A stretch of DNA of 64,000 bases. It comes from Pseudomonas solani (GTDB taxonomy: Bacteria; Pseudomonadota; Gammaproteobacteria; Pseudomonadales; Pseudomonadaceae). This document shows, in pieces, positions 31,634 through 40,084 of the stretch; position 1 is the stretch's first letter; the number at the start of each line of letters is the position of its first letter. The notes beneath the pieces were generated by a model, which was given only the letters and a program-made list of their open reading frames with translations, made no database searches and was not told where the DNA came from. The translations under genes and the position numbers were made by a program. Location: contig NZ_AP023081.1 of the NCBI RefSeq assembly GCF_026072635.1, positions 2,440,501 to 2,504,500 on the forward strand, given 5' to 3'.

Positions 31634-32572
31634 ATGTCCCGCGAGATTCGCATCGCCACCCGCAAGAGTGCCCTGGCCCTGTGGCAGGCCGAGTTCGTCA
31701 AAGCCAGCCTGGAGAAGGCCCATCCCGGGCTCAAGGTCAGCCTGGTGCCCATGGTCAGCCGCGGCGACAAGCTGCTCGACGCGCCCCTGGCGAAAATCGG
31801 CGGCAAGGGCCTGTTCGTCAAGGAACTGGAAACCGCCCTGCTGGAGGACGAGGCCGATATCGCCGTGCACTCCATGAAGGACGTGCCCATGGACTTCCCC
31901 GATGGCCTTGGCCTGTTCTGCATCTGTGAGCGCGAAGACCCGCGCGACGCCTTCGTCTCCAACACCTTCGACAGCCTTGACGCGCTGCCCGCCGGTGCCG
32001 TGGTCGGCACCTCCAGCCTGCGTCGCCAGGCCCAGCTGCTGGCGCGTCGTCCGGACCTGAAGATCCAGTTCCTGCGGGGCAACGTGAACACCCGCCTGGC
32101 CAAGCTCGATGCCGGCGAATACGACGCCATTATCCTCGCTGCCGCCGGCCTGATCCGCCTCGGCTTCCAGGACCGCATCCGCTCCTCCATCAGCGTCGAC
32201 GACAGCCTGCCGGCCGGTGGCCAGGGCGCGGTGGGCATCGAGTGCCGCACCGCCGACACCGAGATCCATGCCCTGCTGGCGCCGCTGCACCACCGCGATA
32301 CCGCCCTGCGCGTCACCGCCGAGCGCGCCCTGAACAAGCGCCTCAATGGCGGCTGCCAGGTGCCCATCGCCTGCTACGCGATCCTCGAGGACGACCAGCT
32401 GTGGCTGCGCGGCCTGGTCGGCCAGCCCGACGGCGGCACCCTGCTGCGCGCCGAGTCCCGTGCGCTGGCCAGCGATGCCGAAAGCCTCGGTGTGCGCGTC
32501 GCCGAGGACCTGCTCGGCCAGGGCGCCGAAGCCATCCTCCAGGCTGTCTATGGTGAGGCCGGTCATCCGTGA
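31634..32572 (+). CDS. hemC: Porphobilinogen deaminase (hydroxymethylbilane synthase)
   Basis: The protein has 312 residues. IRIATRKSALALWQAEFVK starts domain 1, GTSSLRRQAQLLARRPDL binds substrate, and Cys in LNGGCQVPIACYAI attaches the dipyrromethane cofactor. It links four porphobilinogens into hydroxymethylbilane. First of the hemC-hemD-hemX-hemY run behind algR; its stop overlaps the hemD start by 4 bp. Confidence 0.97.
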   Translation: MSREIRIATRKSALALWQAEFVKASLEKAHPGLKVSLVPMVSRGDKLLDAPLAKIGGKGLFVKELETALLEDEADIAVHSMKDVPMDFPDGLGLFCICEREDPRDAFVSNTFDSLDALPAGAVVGTSSLRRQAQLLARRPDLKIQFLRGNVNTRLAKLDAGEYDAIILAAAGLIRLGFQDRIRSSISVDDSLPAGGQGAVGIECRTADTEIHALLAPLHHRDTALRVTAERALNKRLNGGCQVPIACYAILEDDQLWLRGLVGQPDGGTLLRAESRALASDAESLGVRVAEDLLGQGAEAILQAVYGEAGHP

Positions 32573-33339
32573 CCGGCTGGCGCCTGCTGCTGACGCGCCC
32601 CGCCGACGACAGCGCGGCATTGGGCGAGACCCTCGCCCAGTGCGGCGTGCACAGCGCCAGCCTGCCGCTGCTGGACATCCAGCCGCTGGCTGAAACCCCC
32701 GAACAGCGCACCACCCTCCTCGGCCTCGACCGCTACGCTGCGGTCATCGTGGTCAGCAAGCCCGCTGCCCGCCTCGGCCTGGAACGTCTCGCCCAGCATT
32801 GGCCGCAGCCGTCTGCCGCCGTGCGCTGGTTCAGCGTCGGCGCCGCCACCGGCGAGCTGCTGGTAGCGGCCGGCCTCGACACCCACTGGCCGGAAGGCAG
32901 CGATGACAGCGAGGCCCTGCTGGCGCTGCCGGCGTTCGCCGAGGCACTGGCCTCGCCGCGCAAGCGCGTGCTGATCATGCGTGGCGAGGGTGGCCGAGAA
33001 TTCCTCGCCGAGCGTTTGCGCGGCCAAGGCGTTGCAGTGGACTATCTGGAACTCTACCGCCGCCGCCTGCCCGACTACCCGCCGCGCAGCCTGCAGCGGG
33101 TGATTCAAGCGGAACGCCTGAACGGGCTGGTGGTCAGCAGTGGGCAGGGTTTCGAGCACCTGAACACATTGGCCGGTGATGATTGGCCCGCCCTGGCCCG
33201 TCTACCCTTGTTCGTACCGAGTCCGCGCGTGGCCGAACTGGCCCGCGATGCGGGCGCGCAAATCGTTGTGGACTGCCGGGGCGCCAGCGCCTCGGCTTTG
33301 CTGGCGGCGCTGGAAAATCATCCGGCCCCGGCCCCCTGA
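32569..33339 (+). CDS. hemD: Uroporphyrinogen-III synthase
   Basis: The 256-residue protein starts at GTG (32569, overlapping the hemC TGA as GTGA). It has the two-domain HemD fold with low conservation typical of the family: WRLLLTRPADDSAALGETL at the start, FSVGAATGELLVAAGLDTHW at the hinge and NGLVVSSGQGFEHLNTLAG in the second domain. It cyclises hydroxymethylbilane with inversion of ring D. The position between hemC and hemX supports the call. Confidence 0.93.
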   Translation: MTGWRLLLTRPADDSAALGETLAQCGVHSASLPLLDIQPLAETPEQRTTLLGLDRYAAVIVVSKPAARLGLERLAQHWPQPSAAVRWFSVGAATGELLVAAGLDTHWPEGSDDSEALLALPAFAEALASPRKRVLIMRGEGGREFLAERLRGQGVAVDYLELYRRRLPDYPPRSLQRVIQAERLNGLVVSSGQGFEHLNTLAGDDWPALARLPLFVPSPRVAELARDAGAQIVVDCRGASASALLAALENHPAPAP

Positions 33340-33355
33340 TGCAAAGGATGGATAC

Positions 33356-34525
33356 GTGAGCGAAGCAGAACTGGCGAAAACCGAGCAGCAACCCCCGGCT
33401 TCCGAGCCCGTCATTCCTCCCACCGCCAAGCCGGTTTCCCGGGGTGGTGGCCTGGCCATCCTGGCGTTGCTGGTCGGCGCCGCCGGTGTTGCCGTCGCCG
33501 GCTGGAGCCTGTGGCAGATCCGCAGCCTCGAAGCCCGTGACCAGCAGCAGCTGAGCCTGGTCGAGGACGCCCGTGGCCAGGCCCAGTCGCTGCAGCAGCG
33601 CGAGAAGAAGCTCACCGAGCGCCTCGACCAGCTGCCCAGTGCCGAAGAACTGGATGAGCGCCGCCGCCTGCTGGGCAACCTGCAGGGCGACCAGCAGCGC
33701 CTCAGCCAGCGCCTGGAAACCGTGCTCGGTGCCAGCCGCAAGGACTGGCGCCTGGCCGAGGCCGAACACCTCTTGCGCCTGGCCAGCCTGCGCCTCTCCG
33801 CGCTGCAGGACATCACCAGCGCCAAGGCCCTGGTGGAAGCGGCCGATGACATCCTCCGTGACCAGGACGACCCCGCCGCCTTCGCCGCCCGCGAGCAACT
33901 CTCGCGCAGCCTTGAAGCGCTGCGCACCACGCCGCAGCCGGACCGCACCGGGCTGTTCCTGCAGCTCGGCGCGTTGCGCGAGCAGGCGGCTCAGCTCAAC
34001 CCCCTGGCCCCGGCCTTCGAAGACAAGGGCGGCGTGCTGCGCAACATGGCCGCCGAAGGCGATGGCGGCAGCTGGTGGGCCGAGTGGCTGGAGAAGCTCT
34101 CCCACTACTTCCGTATCCAGTTCGACGCCGATCAGAACATCAAGCCGCTGCTCGCCGGCCAGGGCCTGTCCCAGGTACGCCTGGCCCTGTCCCTCGCCCT
34201 CGAGCAGGCCCAGTGGGCTGCGCTGCATGGCCAGACCCAGGTCTATCGCCAGTCGCTGAAGCAGGCCCGCGAGGTGCTGGATTCGCAGTTCAACGCCGAG
34301 AACCCCGAAAGCCGTGCGCTGCTGGCGCGCATCGATGAACTCGCCACCCAGCCGGTGGAAGTGAAGACGCCCGACCTCGGCGCCTCCCTCGAAGCGCTCC
34401 AGGCCTATCTGCAACGCAGCCAGCGCCTCGCCGAGCCCAAGGCTGCCAAGGCCGCCGCCGAGCCCGAAGTCGATGCCTCCCAGGACCCTGAAGCCGCACC
34501 GCCGGTGGAGGGCCAGGGCCAATGA
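33356..34525 (+). CDS. hemX: HemX family membrane protein (uroporphyrinogen-III C-methyltransferase-like)
   Basis: The protein has 389 residues from a GTG at 33356 preceded by AAAGGATGG. A short cytoplasmic N-terminus rich in Pro and Glu is followed by one membrane helix (GLAILALLVGAAGVAVAGWS, about 37-56), then a long coiled coil (QQQLSLVEDARGQAQSLQQR) and a helical periplasmic domain. This is the proteobacterial HemX (PF04375) layout. Despite its database name it lacks a methyltransferase fold; its role in haem synthesis is unproven. It overlaps hemY by 4 bp. Confidence 0.92.
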   Translation: MSEAELAKTEQQPPASEPVIPPTAKPVSRGGGLAILALLVGAAGVAVAGWSLWQIRSLEARDQQQLSLVEDARGQAQSLQQREKKLTERLDQLPSAEELDERRRLLGNLQGDQQRLSQRLETVLGASRKDWRLAEAEHLLRLASLRLSALQDITSAKALVEAADDILRDQDDPAAFAAREQLSRSLEALRTTPQPDRTGLFLQLGALREQAAQLNPLAPAFEDKGGVLRNMAAEGDGGSWWAEWLEKLSHYFRIQFDADQNIKPLLAGQGLSQVRLALSLALEQAQWAALHGQTQVYRQSLKQAREVLDSQFNAENPESRALLARIDELATQPVEVKTPDLGASLEALQAYLQRSQRLAEPKAAKAAAEPEVDASQDPEAAPPVEGQGQ

Positions 34526-35754
34526 GACGCACCCTCCTGATCCTGTTGCTCCTGGCCGCCGCCGGCACCCTGATCGGCATGGCCGTCGTCCAACACCAGG
34601 GCTATGTCCTGTTCGCCTACAAGGGCTTCCGCTACGAATCCAGCCTCTGGGCTTTCCTCGCCCTGGTGGCCGTGGTCTGGCTGCTGCTGTGGCTGGTGCG
34701 CGCGCTGCTGACCCTGGTGTTCGTCTCCAGCGGCGTGGTCAACCCCTGGTCCCGGCGTAACGCCCGGCGCCGTGTGCGCCTGGCGTCCGAACAGGGCCTG
34801 CTGGACCTGGCCGAGGGCCGCTGGGCCCGCGCGCTGCGCCACCTGCGCCGTGCCGCCGAGGCCGATCCGCAACCCTTGATGTACTACCTCGGCGCCGCCC
34901 GGGCGGCCAACCGCATCGGCCAGTACGAGGAGAGCGATCAAATGCTCGAACGCGCCCTGGAGCGTCAGCCCCAGGCCGAGTTGGCCATCGCCCTGGCCCA
35001 CGCCGAGCTGCAGCAGGAGCGCGGTGAAACCGACGCCGCGCTGGAAACGCTCAAGGTCATGCACGAGCGTCACCCGCGCCATCACCAGGTATTGCGCCAG
35101 CTGTTGCAGCTGCATCGCCAGCGCGGCGATTCGGCGGCCCTGGTGGGCCTGCTGCCGGAGCTGCGCAAGAACAAGGCGCTGCCTGAGTCCGAACTCAACC
35201 AGCTGGAACTGAGCGTGTGGAGCGACCGCCTGGTGCACGCCGGGCAGGCCGGCCTCAACGAGGGCGAGACCGCGCTCAACCCGTTGATCCAGGCCTGGCA
35301 GCATCTCTCCGCTGCACAGCGTGCCGAGCCACGCCTGGTGCTGGCCTTCGCCAATCAGCTGCGCCAGCTGGGCGCCGAGCCCGAGGCCGAAGAGGCGGTA
35401 CGCATCGCCCTCAAGCGGGGCTATGACGAATCCCTGGTGCGCTTCTACGGGCGCCTGCGTGGTGCCGATCCGGCCCGCCAGCTGCAGACCGCCGAAGCCT
35501 TCCTCAAGGATCATCCGACCGACCCGGCGCTGTTCCTCACCCTGGGCCGTTTGTGCCTGCAGAACAGCCTGTGGGGCAAGGCACGGGAGTATTTCGACAC
35601 CGGCCTGAGCTTCTCCCGCGAACCGGAACTCTGCGCCGAGCAGGCCCGCCTGCTGGCACAGATGGGCGAGATGGAACGCAGCAACCAGCTGTTCCAGGAA
35701 GGTCTGGTGCAGCACCTGCCGGCGCTGCCCCTCCCCGGCGAACGCGTCGCCTGA
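34522..35754 (+). CDS. hemY: HemY TPR membrane protein
   Basis: The protein has 410 residues. Two N-terminal membrane helices (RRTLLILLLLAAAGTLIGMA and LWAFLALVAVVWLLLWLVRA) precede a tetratricopeptide-repeat region (for example ARALRHLRRAAEADPQPLMY, FLTLGRLCLQNSLWGKAREY). This is the HemY_N plus TPR form of gammaproteobacteria, unrelated to protoporphyrinogen oxidase HemY. It is thought to be an assembly factor near haem synthesis or the envelope. It is coupled to hemX by an ATGA overlap and closes the hem operon. Confidence 0.94.
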   Translation: MRRTLLILLLLAAAGTLIGMAVVQHQGYVLFAYKGFRYESSLWAFLALVAVVWLLLWLVRALLTLVFVSSGVVNPWSRRNARRRVRLASEQGLLDLAEGRWARALRHLRRAAEADPQPLMYYLGAARAANRIGQYEESDQMLERALERQPQAELAIALAHAELQQERGETDAALETLKVMHERHPRHHQVLRQLLQLHRQRGDSAALVGLLPELRKNKALPESELNQLELSVWSDRLVHAGQAGLNEGETALNPLIQAWQHLSAAQRAEPRLVLAFANQLRQLGAEPEAEEAVRIALKRGYDESLVRFYGRLRGADPARQLQTAEAFLKDHPTDPALFLTLGRLCLQNSLWGKAREYFDTGLSFSREPELCAEQARLLAQMGEMERSNQLFQEGLVQHLPALPLPGERVA

Positions 35755-35757
35755 TGC

Positions 35758-35785
35758 CGCGCCGCCGTCCTGGCGGCGCGTTTCT
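35758..35785 (+). terminator. Terminator after hemY
   Basis: CGCGCCGCC-GTCCT-GGCGGCGCG is followed by TTTCTC, four bases after the hemY stop and just before the convergent sugar dehydrogenase. Confidence 0.7.
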
Positions 35786-36861
35786 CAAGAGCCCTGGTAG
35801 CTGATGCGGTAGATGGCTCCGGCCTGGTCGTCACTGACCAGCAACGAGCCATCCGGCGCTACCAGCACATCCGCCGGGCGCCCCCATACCTCGCCATTCT
35901 CCAGCCAGCCCTCGGCGAACACGCTCTGGCGCTTGAGGCTGCCGTCCTCATTCAGCTCCACACGCTTGATGCGGTAGCCGATCTTCTCGCTGCGGTTCCA
36001 CGAGCCGTGCTCGGCGATGAACAGGTTGTCGCGGTACTCGGCCGGGAACTGGCTGCCGGTGTAGAAGCGCAACCCCAGGGGTGCCACATGGGGGCCGAGC
36101 TTGGCCACCGGGGCAACGAATTCCTTGCACGGGCGCTTGCCGAACTCCGGGTCGGCGACGCTGCCGGCATGGCAGTACGGGAAGCCGAAATGCGGGTTGG
36201 GCGTGGTGATGCGGTTGAGCTCGCAGTCCGGAGTGTCGTCACCCAGCAGGTCGCGGCCGTTGTCGCTGAACCACAGCTCGCCGGTCTTCGGGTGCCAGTC
36301 GAAACCCACGGTGTTGCGGATGCCCCGGGCCACCAGCTCCAGGCCGCTGCCATCGGGGTTCATGCGGTGTAGCGCGGCGTAGGTGTCGGGGTCGCGCTCG
36401 CAGACGTTGCAGGGCGCGCCCACCGGCACGTAGAGCTTGCCGTCGGGGCCGAAGGCGATGAACTTCCAGCCGTGGTGGGTCTCGGCGGGGAAGGCCGGGC
36501 CCACCTGCTCGGGCTGGGGCGGTGCGTCCAGCTGCGACTCGATGTCGCGCAGGCGCAGGATGCGGCTGATCGCCGACACATACAGGTCGCCCTCGTGGAA
36601 GGCCACGCCGACCGGCATCTTCAGGCCACTGGCGAGGGTGCGGACCTTGCCGCTGCGGGTGTCCAGGGCATACACCTTGCCGGCGGCATTGCTGCCCACG
36701 AACAACGTGCCCTCGGCGCCCCAGGTCATTTCTCGGGCGCTGGGCACCTGGTCGCTTAGCACCTCGATACGGAACCCCGGAGGCAGGCGGATCTTCTCCA
36801 GGGGCGCTTGGGCAAGGGCGATGAGGGGCAGGAACAACAGCAGTGCCAGTAACCGACGCAT
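35785..36861 (-). CDS. PQQ-dependent sugar dehydrogenase-like protein (L-sorbosone dehydrogenase family)
   Basis: The 358-residue precursor has a signal peptide (LLALLLFLPLIALAQA, cleaved about residue 18). The mature part is a six-bladed beta-propeller of the GDH-B/sorbosone dehydrogenase type, with LPPGFRIEVLSDQVPSARE, WGAEGTLFVGS, HHGWKFIAFGPDGKLYVPVG and FIAEHGSWNRSEKIGYRIKR. It carries four cysteines in GAPCNVCERD and near DCELN and YCHAG. Substrate and cofactor are unproven. It stands between hemY and dsbB, which are adjacent in P. aeruginosa, so it is an added gene here. Confidence 0.88.
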   Translation of the reverse strand: MRRLLALLLFLPLIALAQAPLEKIRLPPGFRIEVLSDQVPSAREMTWGAEGTLFVGSNAAGKVYALDTRSGKVRTLASGLKMPVGVAFHEGDLYVSAISRILRLRDIESQLDAPPQPEQVGPAFPAETHHGWKFIAFGPDGKLYVPVGAPCNVCERDPDTYAALHRMNPDGSGLELVARGIRNTVGFDWHPKTGELWFSDNGRDLLGDDTPDCELNRITTPNPHFGFPYCHAGSVADPEFGKRPCKEFVAPVAKLGPHVAPLGLRFYTGSQFPAEYRDNLFIAEHGSWNRSEKIGYRIKRVELNEDGSLKRQSVFAEGWLENGEVWGRPADVLVAPDGSLLVSDDQAGAIYRISYQGS

Positions 36862-36966
36862 GGCAGTCTTCTCCGGATGGGTACCCGCAGCAGACTAGCC
36901 GGTCGTCTTGAAAGGCCAAGGGGCTTCCTCTACCGTAGCGGCCTCTCATCACTCCTCGGAGCCGCC

Positions 36967-37458
36967 ATGACCCTGGCCAGCCCGCGTTCCCTGTTCTTCG
37001 CCGCCTTCCTCGCCTGTGTCGCCGTCATGGGCGGTGCGCTCTACCTGGAGCACGCGATGGGCCTGGAGCCCTGCCCGCTGTGCATCGTGCAGCGGATCTT
37101 CATCATCCTCTTCGGCGTGGTCTGCCTGATCGCTGCGCTGCACGCCCCTCAGGCCCGTGGCCGTCGCGTCTACTCCGGGCTGGCGCTGCTGTTCGCCGCC
37201 GGTGGTGCCGCGACCGCTGGCCGCCAGGTGTGGTTGCAGGGCGTGCCCGCCGACCAGCTCCCGGCCTGCCTGCCGAGCCTGGAATACATGATGGATGCGC
37301 TGCCCTTCCAGGAAATCATCAAGCTGATGCTGCACGGCACCGCCGATTGCGCAGAAGTCACCTGGACCCTCTTCGGCATGAGCATTCCCGAGTGGAGCCT
37401 GCTGGCCTTCGCCGGCTGCATCCTCTTCTCGCTCTACCAGATGCTGCGCCGCAGCTGA
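36967..37458 (+). CDS. dsbB: Disulfide bond formation protein B (DsbB/DsbH)
   Basis: The protein has 163 residues with four membrane helices. The first periplasmic pair is CPLC (LEPCPLCIVQRIF), and the second pair is the separate cysteines in LPACLPSLEYM and GTADCAEVTW, as required to reoxidise DsbA and pass electrons to quinone. The start at 36967 gives MTLASPRSLFFAAF. P. aeruginosa has two such genes; this location corresponds to dsbH. Confidence 0.95.
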   Translation: MTLASPRSLFFAAFLACVAVMGGALYLEHAMGLEPCPLCIVQRIFIILFGVVCLIAALHAPQARGRRVYSGLALLFAAGGAATAGRQVWLQGVPADQLPACLPSLEYMMDALPFQEIIKLMLHGTADCAEVTWTLFGMSIPEWSLLAFAGCILFSLYQMLRRS

Positions 37459-37743
37459 CCGCCTCCCGCGCCGCGCCCGGCTCCTGTCCGGGCGCGCGTC
37501 CTTGCCGCACCTCCCCGCCTCTGATGCAGAAGCCACGCCGGCTGCGGCGTGACGATTAAACGCTCGTATGAAATTTTCCCGACCAGGTGCCTTGCTGGCA
37601 AACAGTCACGGGCATAATCTGGCCCGCACGTGACGCCGGAAAGCTGCCGTTTCCGCGTCGCCTTCCCCGTTTTTGCACCGATCGACAAAAAACCGTCTCG
37701 GAGCAGACGAACAAGGCATTACCGAAAGGGAAGCGAGGACATC

Positions 37744-38208
37744 ATGCTCGAGAGTTGCCAGAACGCTCAGGAACGTTGGGGTGGGGTGCACCAGTTGATC
37801 GATCGCTGGTTGCTGGAGCGCCAGGAACTTGTCCGGGTCTTCACCAGTGTCAACGACAGGCCACAAGCGCCTGCGGTGGAAGACCTGCAAGGATTCTGCG
37901 AAGTACTGGTCGACTACGTGTCGGCGGGCCACTTCGAGGTCTACGAACAGCTGCTCAACGAGGCCAAGGCCTTCGGTGATCAGCGCGGCCTGGATCTGGC
38001 CAAGCAGATCTACCCCCGCATCGAGGCCATCACCGAGGTCGCGCTGGGCTTCAACGATTGCTGCGATGGCAGCGACAGCCGCGAAGTCTGCCTGGCCACC
38101 GAACTCAAACGACTCGGCCCATTGCTGCACGAGCGCTTCGAACTGGAGGACTGCCTCATCGAAGTGCTGCACAACGCCCACCAGAACCAGGGCGCGCAGC
38201 TCGCGTGA
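37744..38208 (+). CDS. algQ: Anti-sigma / alginate regulator AlgQ (Rsd/AlgQ family)
   Basis: The protein has 154 residues. The all-helical Rsd/AlgQ fold is recognisable from ERWGGVHQLIDRWLLERQEL, VEDLQGFCEVLVDYVSAGHF and ERFELEDCLIEVLHNAHQ. It binds sigma-70 region 4 and, in P. aeruginosa, influences alginate, polyphosphate and nucleotide metabolism. The ATG at 37744 follows AGCGAGGACATC. A possible promoter (TTGCTG at 37592, CATAAT at 37613) has a short 15-bp spacer. Confidence 0.95.
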   Translation: MLESCQNAQERWGGVHQLIDRWLLERQELVRVFTSVNDRPQAPAVEDLQGFCEVLVDYVSAGHFEVYEQLLNEAKAFGDQRGLDLAKQIYPRIEAITEVALGFNDCCDGSDSREVCLATELKRLGPLLHERFELEDCLIEVLHNAHQNQGAQLA

Positions 38209-38209
38209 G

Positions 38210-38851
38210 TCACCGGACCTCGAGCAATTCGAGGTCGAACACCAAGGGGGCGTAGGGTGGAATCAGATCCCCTGCGCCTTCTTCGCCATAGGCCTGGGAT
38301 GATGGAATCACCAGGTGCCACTTGGCCCCCACCGGCATCTCCTGCAAGGCGCTTCGCCAACCGGCTATCACGCTGTCGAGGCGGAACCATTGGGGCTTGT
38401 CGCTCGCATCGAAAACGCTGCCGTCTGCCAGCTGCCCGCGGTAGTTGACCCGCACCTGCGAATGCGCACCCGGCTTCGCACCGCTGCCTGCGCGCAGCTC
38501 GCTCACCAGCACGCCGTCGGTCAGCTCGCGCACACCGTATTTGCCACGCTCCAGGGCGATGAAGCGCTTCTCGGCGGCGATGGCTTTCTGGGGGGCTTGG
38601 CCGCTCTGTTCCATGCTCGCTTCATGGGCATCGAGCAGGTGCTCCATGCGCTGTGCATCCAGCTCCAGCTTCTCTCCGCGATAGGCCTGGGTAAGGCCTC
38701 GCAGCAAGGATTCCAGCTGCAGTTGCGGTGCTTCTTCACGCAGCCGCTCGCCCAGTTTTACGCCCATGCTGTAGGCGAGATCCTTCTCTTCATCAGCGGC
38801 TTGGGCGGTGAGCGCAAGCAGGCACAGACACAGTGAAACGACAGCGCGCAT
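38210..38851 (-). CDS. FKBP-type peptidyl-prolyl isomerase, periplasmic
   Basis: The 213-residue precursor has a signal peptide (MRAVVSLCLCLLALTAQA). The N-terminal dimerisation helices (LAYSMGVKLGERLREE) precede the FKBP domain: SQVRVNYRGQLADGSVFDAS, IAGWRSALQEMPVGAKWHLV, IPSSQAYGEEGAGDLIPPYA and PLVFDLELLEV. This is the FkpA/FklB/Mip arrangement. It converges with algQ, one base apart. The open frame continues for hundreds of codons upstream, antisense to algP, which is a composition artefact; 38851 is the credible start because of the signal peptide. Confidence 0.93.
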   Translation of the reverse strand: MRAVVSLCLCLLALTAQAADEEKDLAYSMGVKLGERLREEAPQLQLESLLRGLTQAYRGEKLELDAQRMEHLLDAHEASMEQSGQAPQKAIAAEKRFIALERGKYGVRELTDGVLVSELRAGSGAKPGAHSQVRVNYRGQLADGSVFDASDKPQWFRLDSVIAGWRSALQEMPVGAKWHLVIPSSQAYGEEGAGDLIPPYAPLVFDLELLEVR

Positions 38852-38977
38852 CGGACATTCTCCCAGGGTGAAATGCCGGCGAGTATGACAGCCATGCAGT
38901 TTGGAATAACGGGGAACTAGCGACGGCTCAAACAGGCGACTAGTATGGGCGCAACCACGTCCGCCCGGAGGCGCACC

Positions 38978-40084
38978 ATGTCGGCCAAGAAGAAGCCCGT
39001 AAGCACCCCGCTGCACCTGTTGCAGCAACTTTCCCACAGCCTGATCGAACACCTCGAAAACGCTTGCAGCCAAGCGTTGGTCGATGCCGAAAAACTGCTC
39101 ACCAAACTGGAGAAGCAGCGCGGCAAGGCCCAGGAAAAACTCCACGGTGCACGGACCAAACTGCAGGACGCTGCCAAGGCCGGCAAGGCGAAAGCGCAGA
39201 ACAAATCCAAGGAAGCCATCGCCGAGCTGGAAGGCTTGCTCGATGCGCTGAAGGCACGTCAGGCCGAAACCCGTGCCTACATCGCCGACCTCAAGCGTGA
39301 CGCCCAGGAAAGCCTCAAGCTGGCCCAGGGCGTTGGCAAGGTGAAGGAAGCGGCCGCCAAGGCGCTGGTCACCCGTGAAGCCAAGGCCAAGACCGCTGCT
39401 GCCAAGCCGGTTGCCAAGCCCGCTACCAAACCGGCCGCTAAACCTGCTGCCAAGGCCGCTCCGAAAGCTGCAGCCAAACCCGCTGCCAAGCCTGCCGCGA
39501 AAGCGCCGGCCAAAGCTGCCGCGAGCAAGCCCGCCGCTGCCGCCAAACCGGCTGCTAAACCGGCCGCCAAACCTGCTGCAAAGGCTCCGGCCAAAGCCGC
39601 CGCTGCCAAGCCGGCCGCTAAACCTACTGCCAAGGCCGCTCCGAAAGCAGCTGCCAAACCGGCTGCCAAGCCTGCCGCGAAAGCGCCGGCCAAAGCTGCT
39701 GCCAGCAAGCCTGCCGCTGCCGCCAAGCCGGCTGCTAAACCGGCCGCCAAGCCCGCTGCCAAGGCCCCGGTGAAAGCCGCTGCAAAACCCGCAGCCGCCA
39801 AGCCCGCCGCTGCCGCTAAACCGGCTGCTGCCAAGCCTGCCGCCAAACCCGTCGCTGCCAAACCGGCTGCTGCGAAGCCGGCTGCCAAACCCGCTGCCAA
39901 GCCGGCACCCAAGGCCGCTGCCAAGCCTGCTGCGAAAGCGCCGGTCAAGGCGGCTGCCAAGCCCGCCGCTCCGGTGAGCGCTCCGGCTGCCAAGCCTGCT
40001 GCACCGGCTCCGGCCGCCGCCCCCGCTGCTCCGGCGCCGTCGACCGCCAATGGCGCGGCCGCACCGACCACGCCGTCGGCTTAA
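38978..40084 (+). CDS. algP: Histone H1-like DNA-binding protein AlgP (AlgR3)
   Basis: The protein has 368 residues. An ordered N-terminal part (about 1-130) has coiled-coil helices (ALVDAEKLLTKLEKQRGKAQ, ELEGLLDALKARQAETRAYI). From about residue 138 to the end it is a low-complexity lysine/alanine/proline tail built on KPAA units, as in eukaryotic H1 tails. In P. aeruginosa AlgP affects algD transcription and alginate. The start at 38978 follows CGGAGG. It overlaps the convergent TIGR02444 gene at the stop codon. The repeats make the length prone to change. Confidence 0.95.
   Translation: MSAKKKPVSTPLHLLQQLSHSLIEHLENACSQALVDAEKLLTKLEKQRGKAQEKLHGARTKLQDAAKAGKAKAQNKSKEAIAELEGLLDALKARQAETRAYIADLKRDAQESLKLAQGVGKVKEAAAKALVTREAKAKTAAAKPVAKPATKPAAKPAAKAAPKAAAKPAAKPAAKAPAKAAASKPAAAAKPAAKPAAKPAAKAPAKAAAAKPAAKPTAKAAPKAAAKPAAKPAAKAPAKAAASKPAAAAKPAAKPAAKPAAKAPVKAAAKPAAAKPAAAAKPAAAKPAAKPVAAKPAAAKPAAKPAAKPAPKAAAKPAAKAPVKAAAKPAAPVSAPAAKPAAPAPAAAPAAPAPSTANGAAAPTTPSA
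39405..39980 (+). repeat. KPAA-coding tandem repeat within algP
   Basis: Degenerate 12-bp units encode Lys-Pro-Ala-Ala (for example aaaccggctgcc, aagcccgccgct), interspersed with KAPAKAA and SKPAAA spacers. Longer near-identical blocks recur: the stretch around 39490-39530 and that around 39670-39710 encode the same order of motifs. This is a substrate for slippage and unequal crossing-over. Confidence 0.92.

Noticed and set aside
37592..37618. TTGCTG and CATAAT upstream of algQ as a promoter.
   Set aside because: The 15-bp spacer is short, so it is mentioned only in the algQ entry and not listed as a feature.
39405..39980. Regular short repeats that might suggest a CRISPR array.
   Set aside because: The repeats are in-frame KPAA codons without spacers of constant length, and no cas gene is present.
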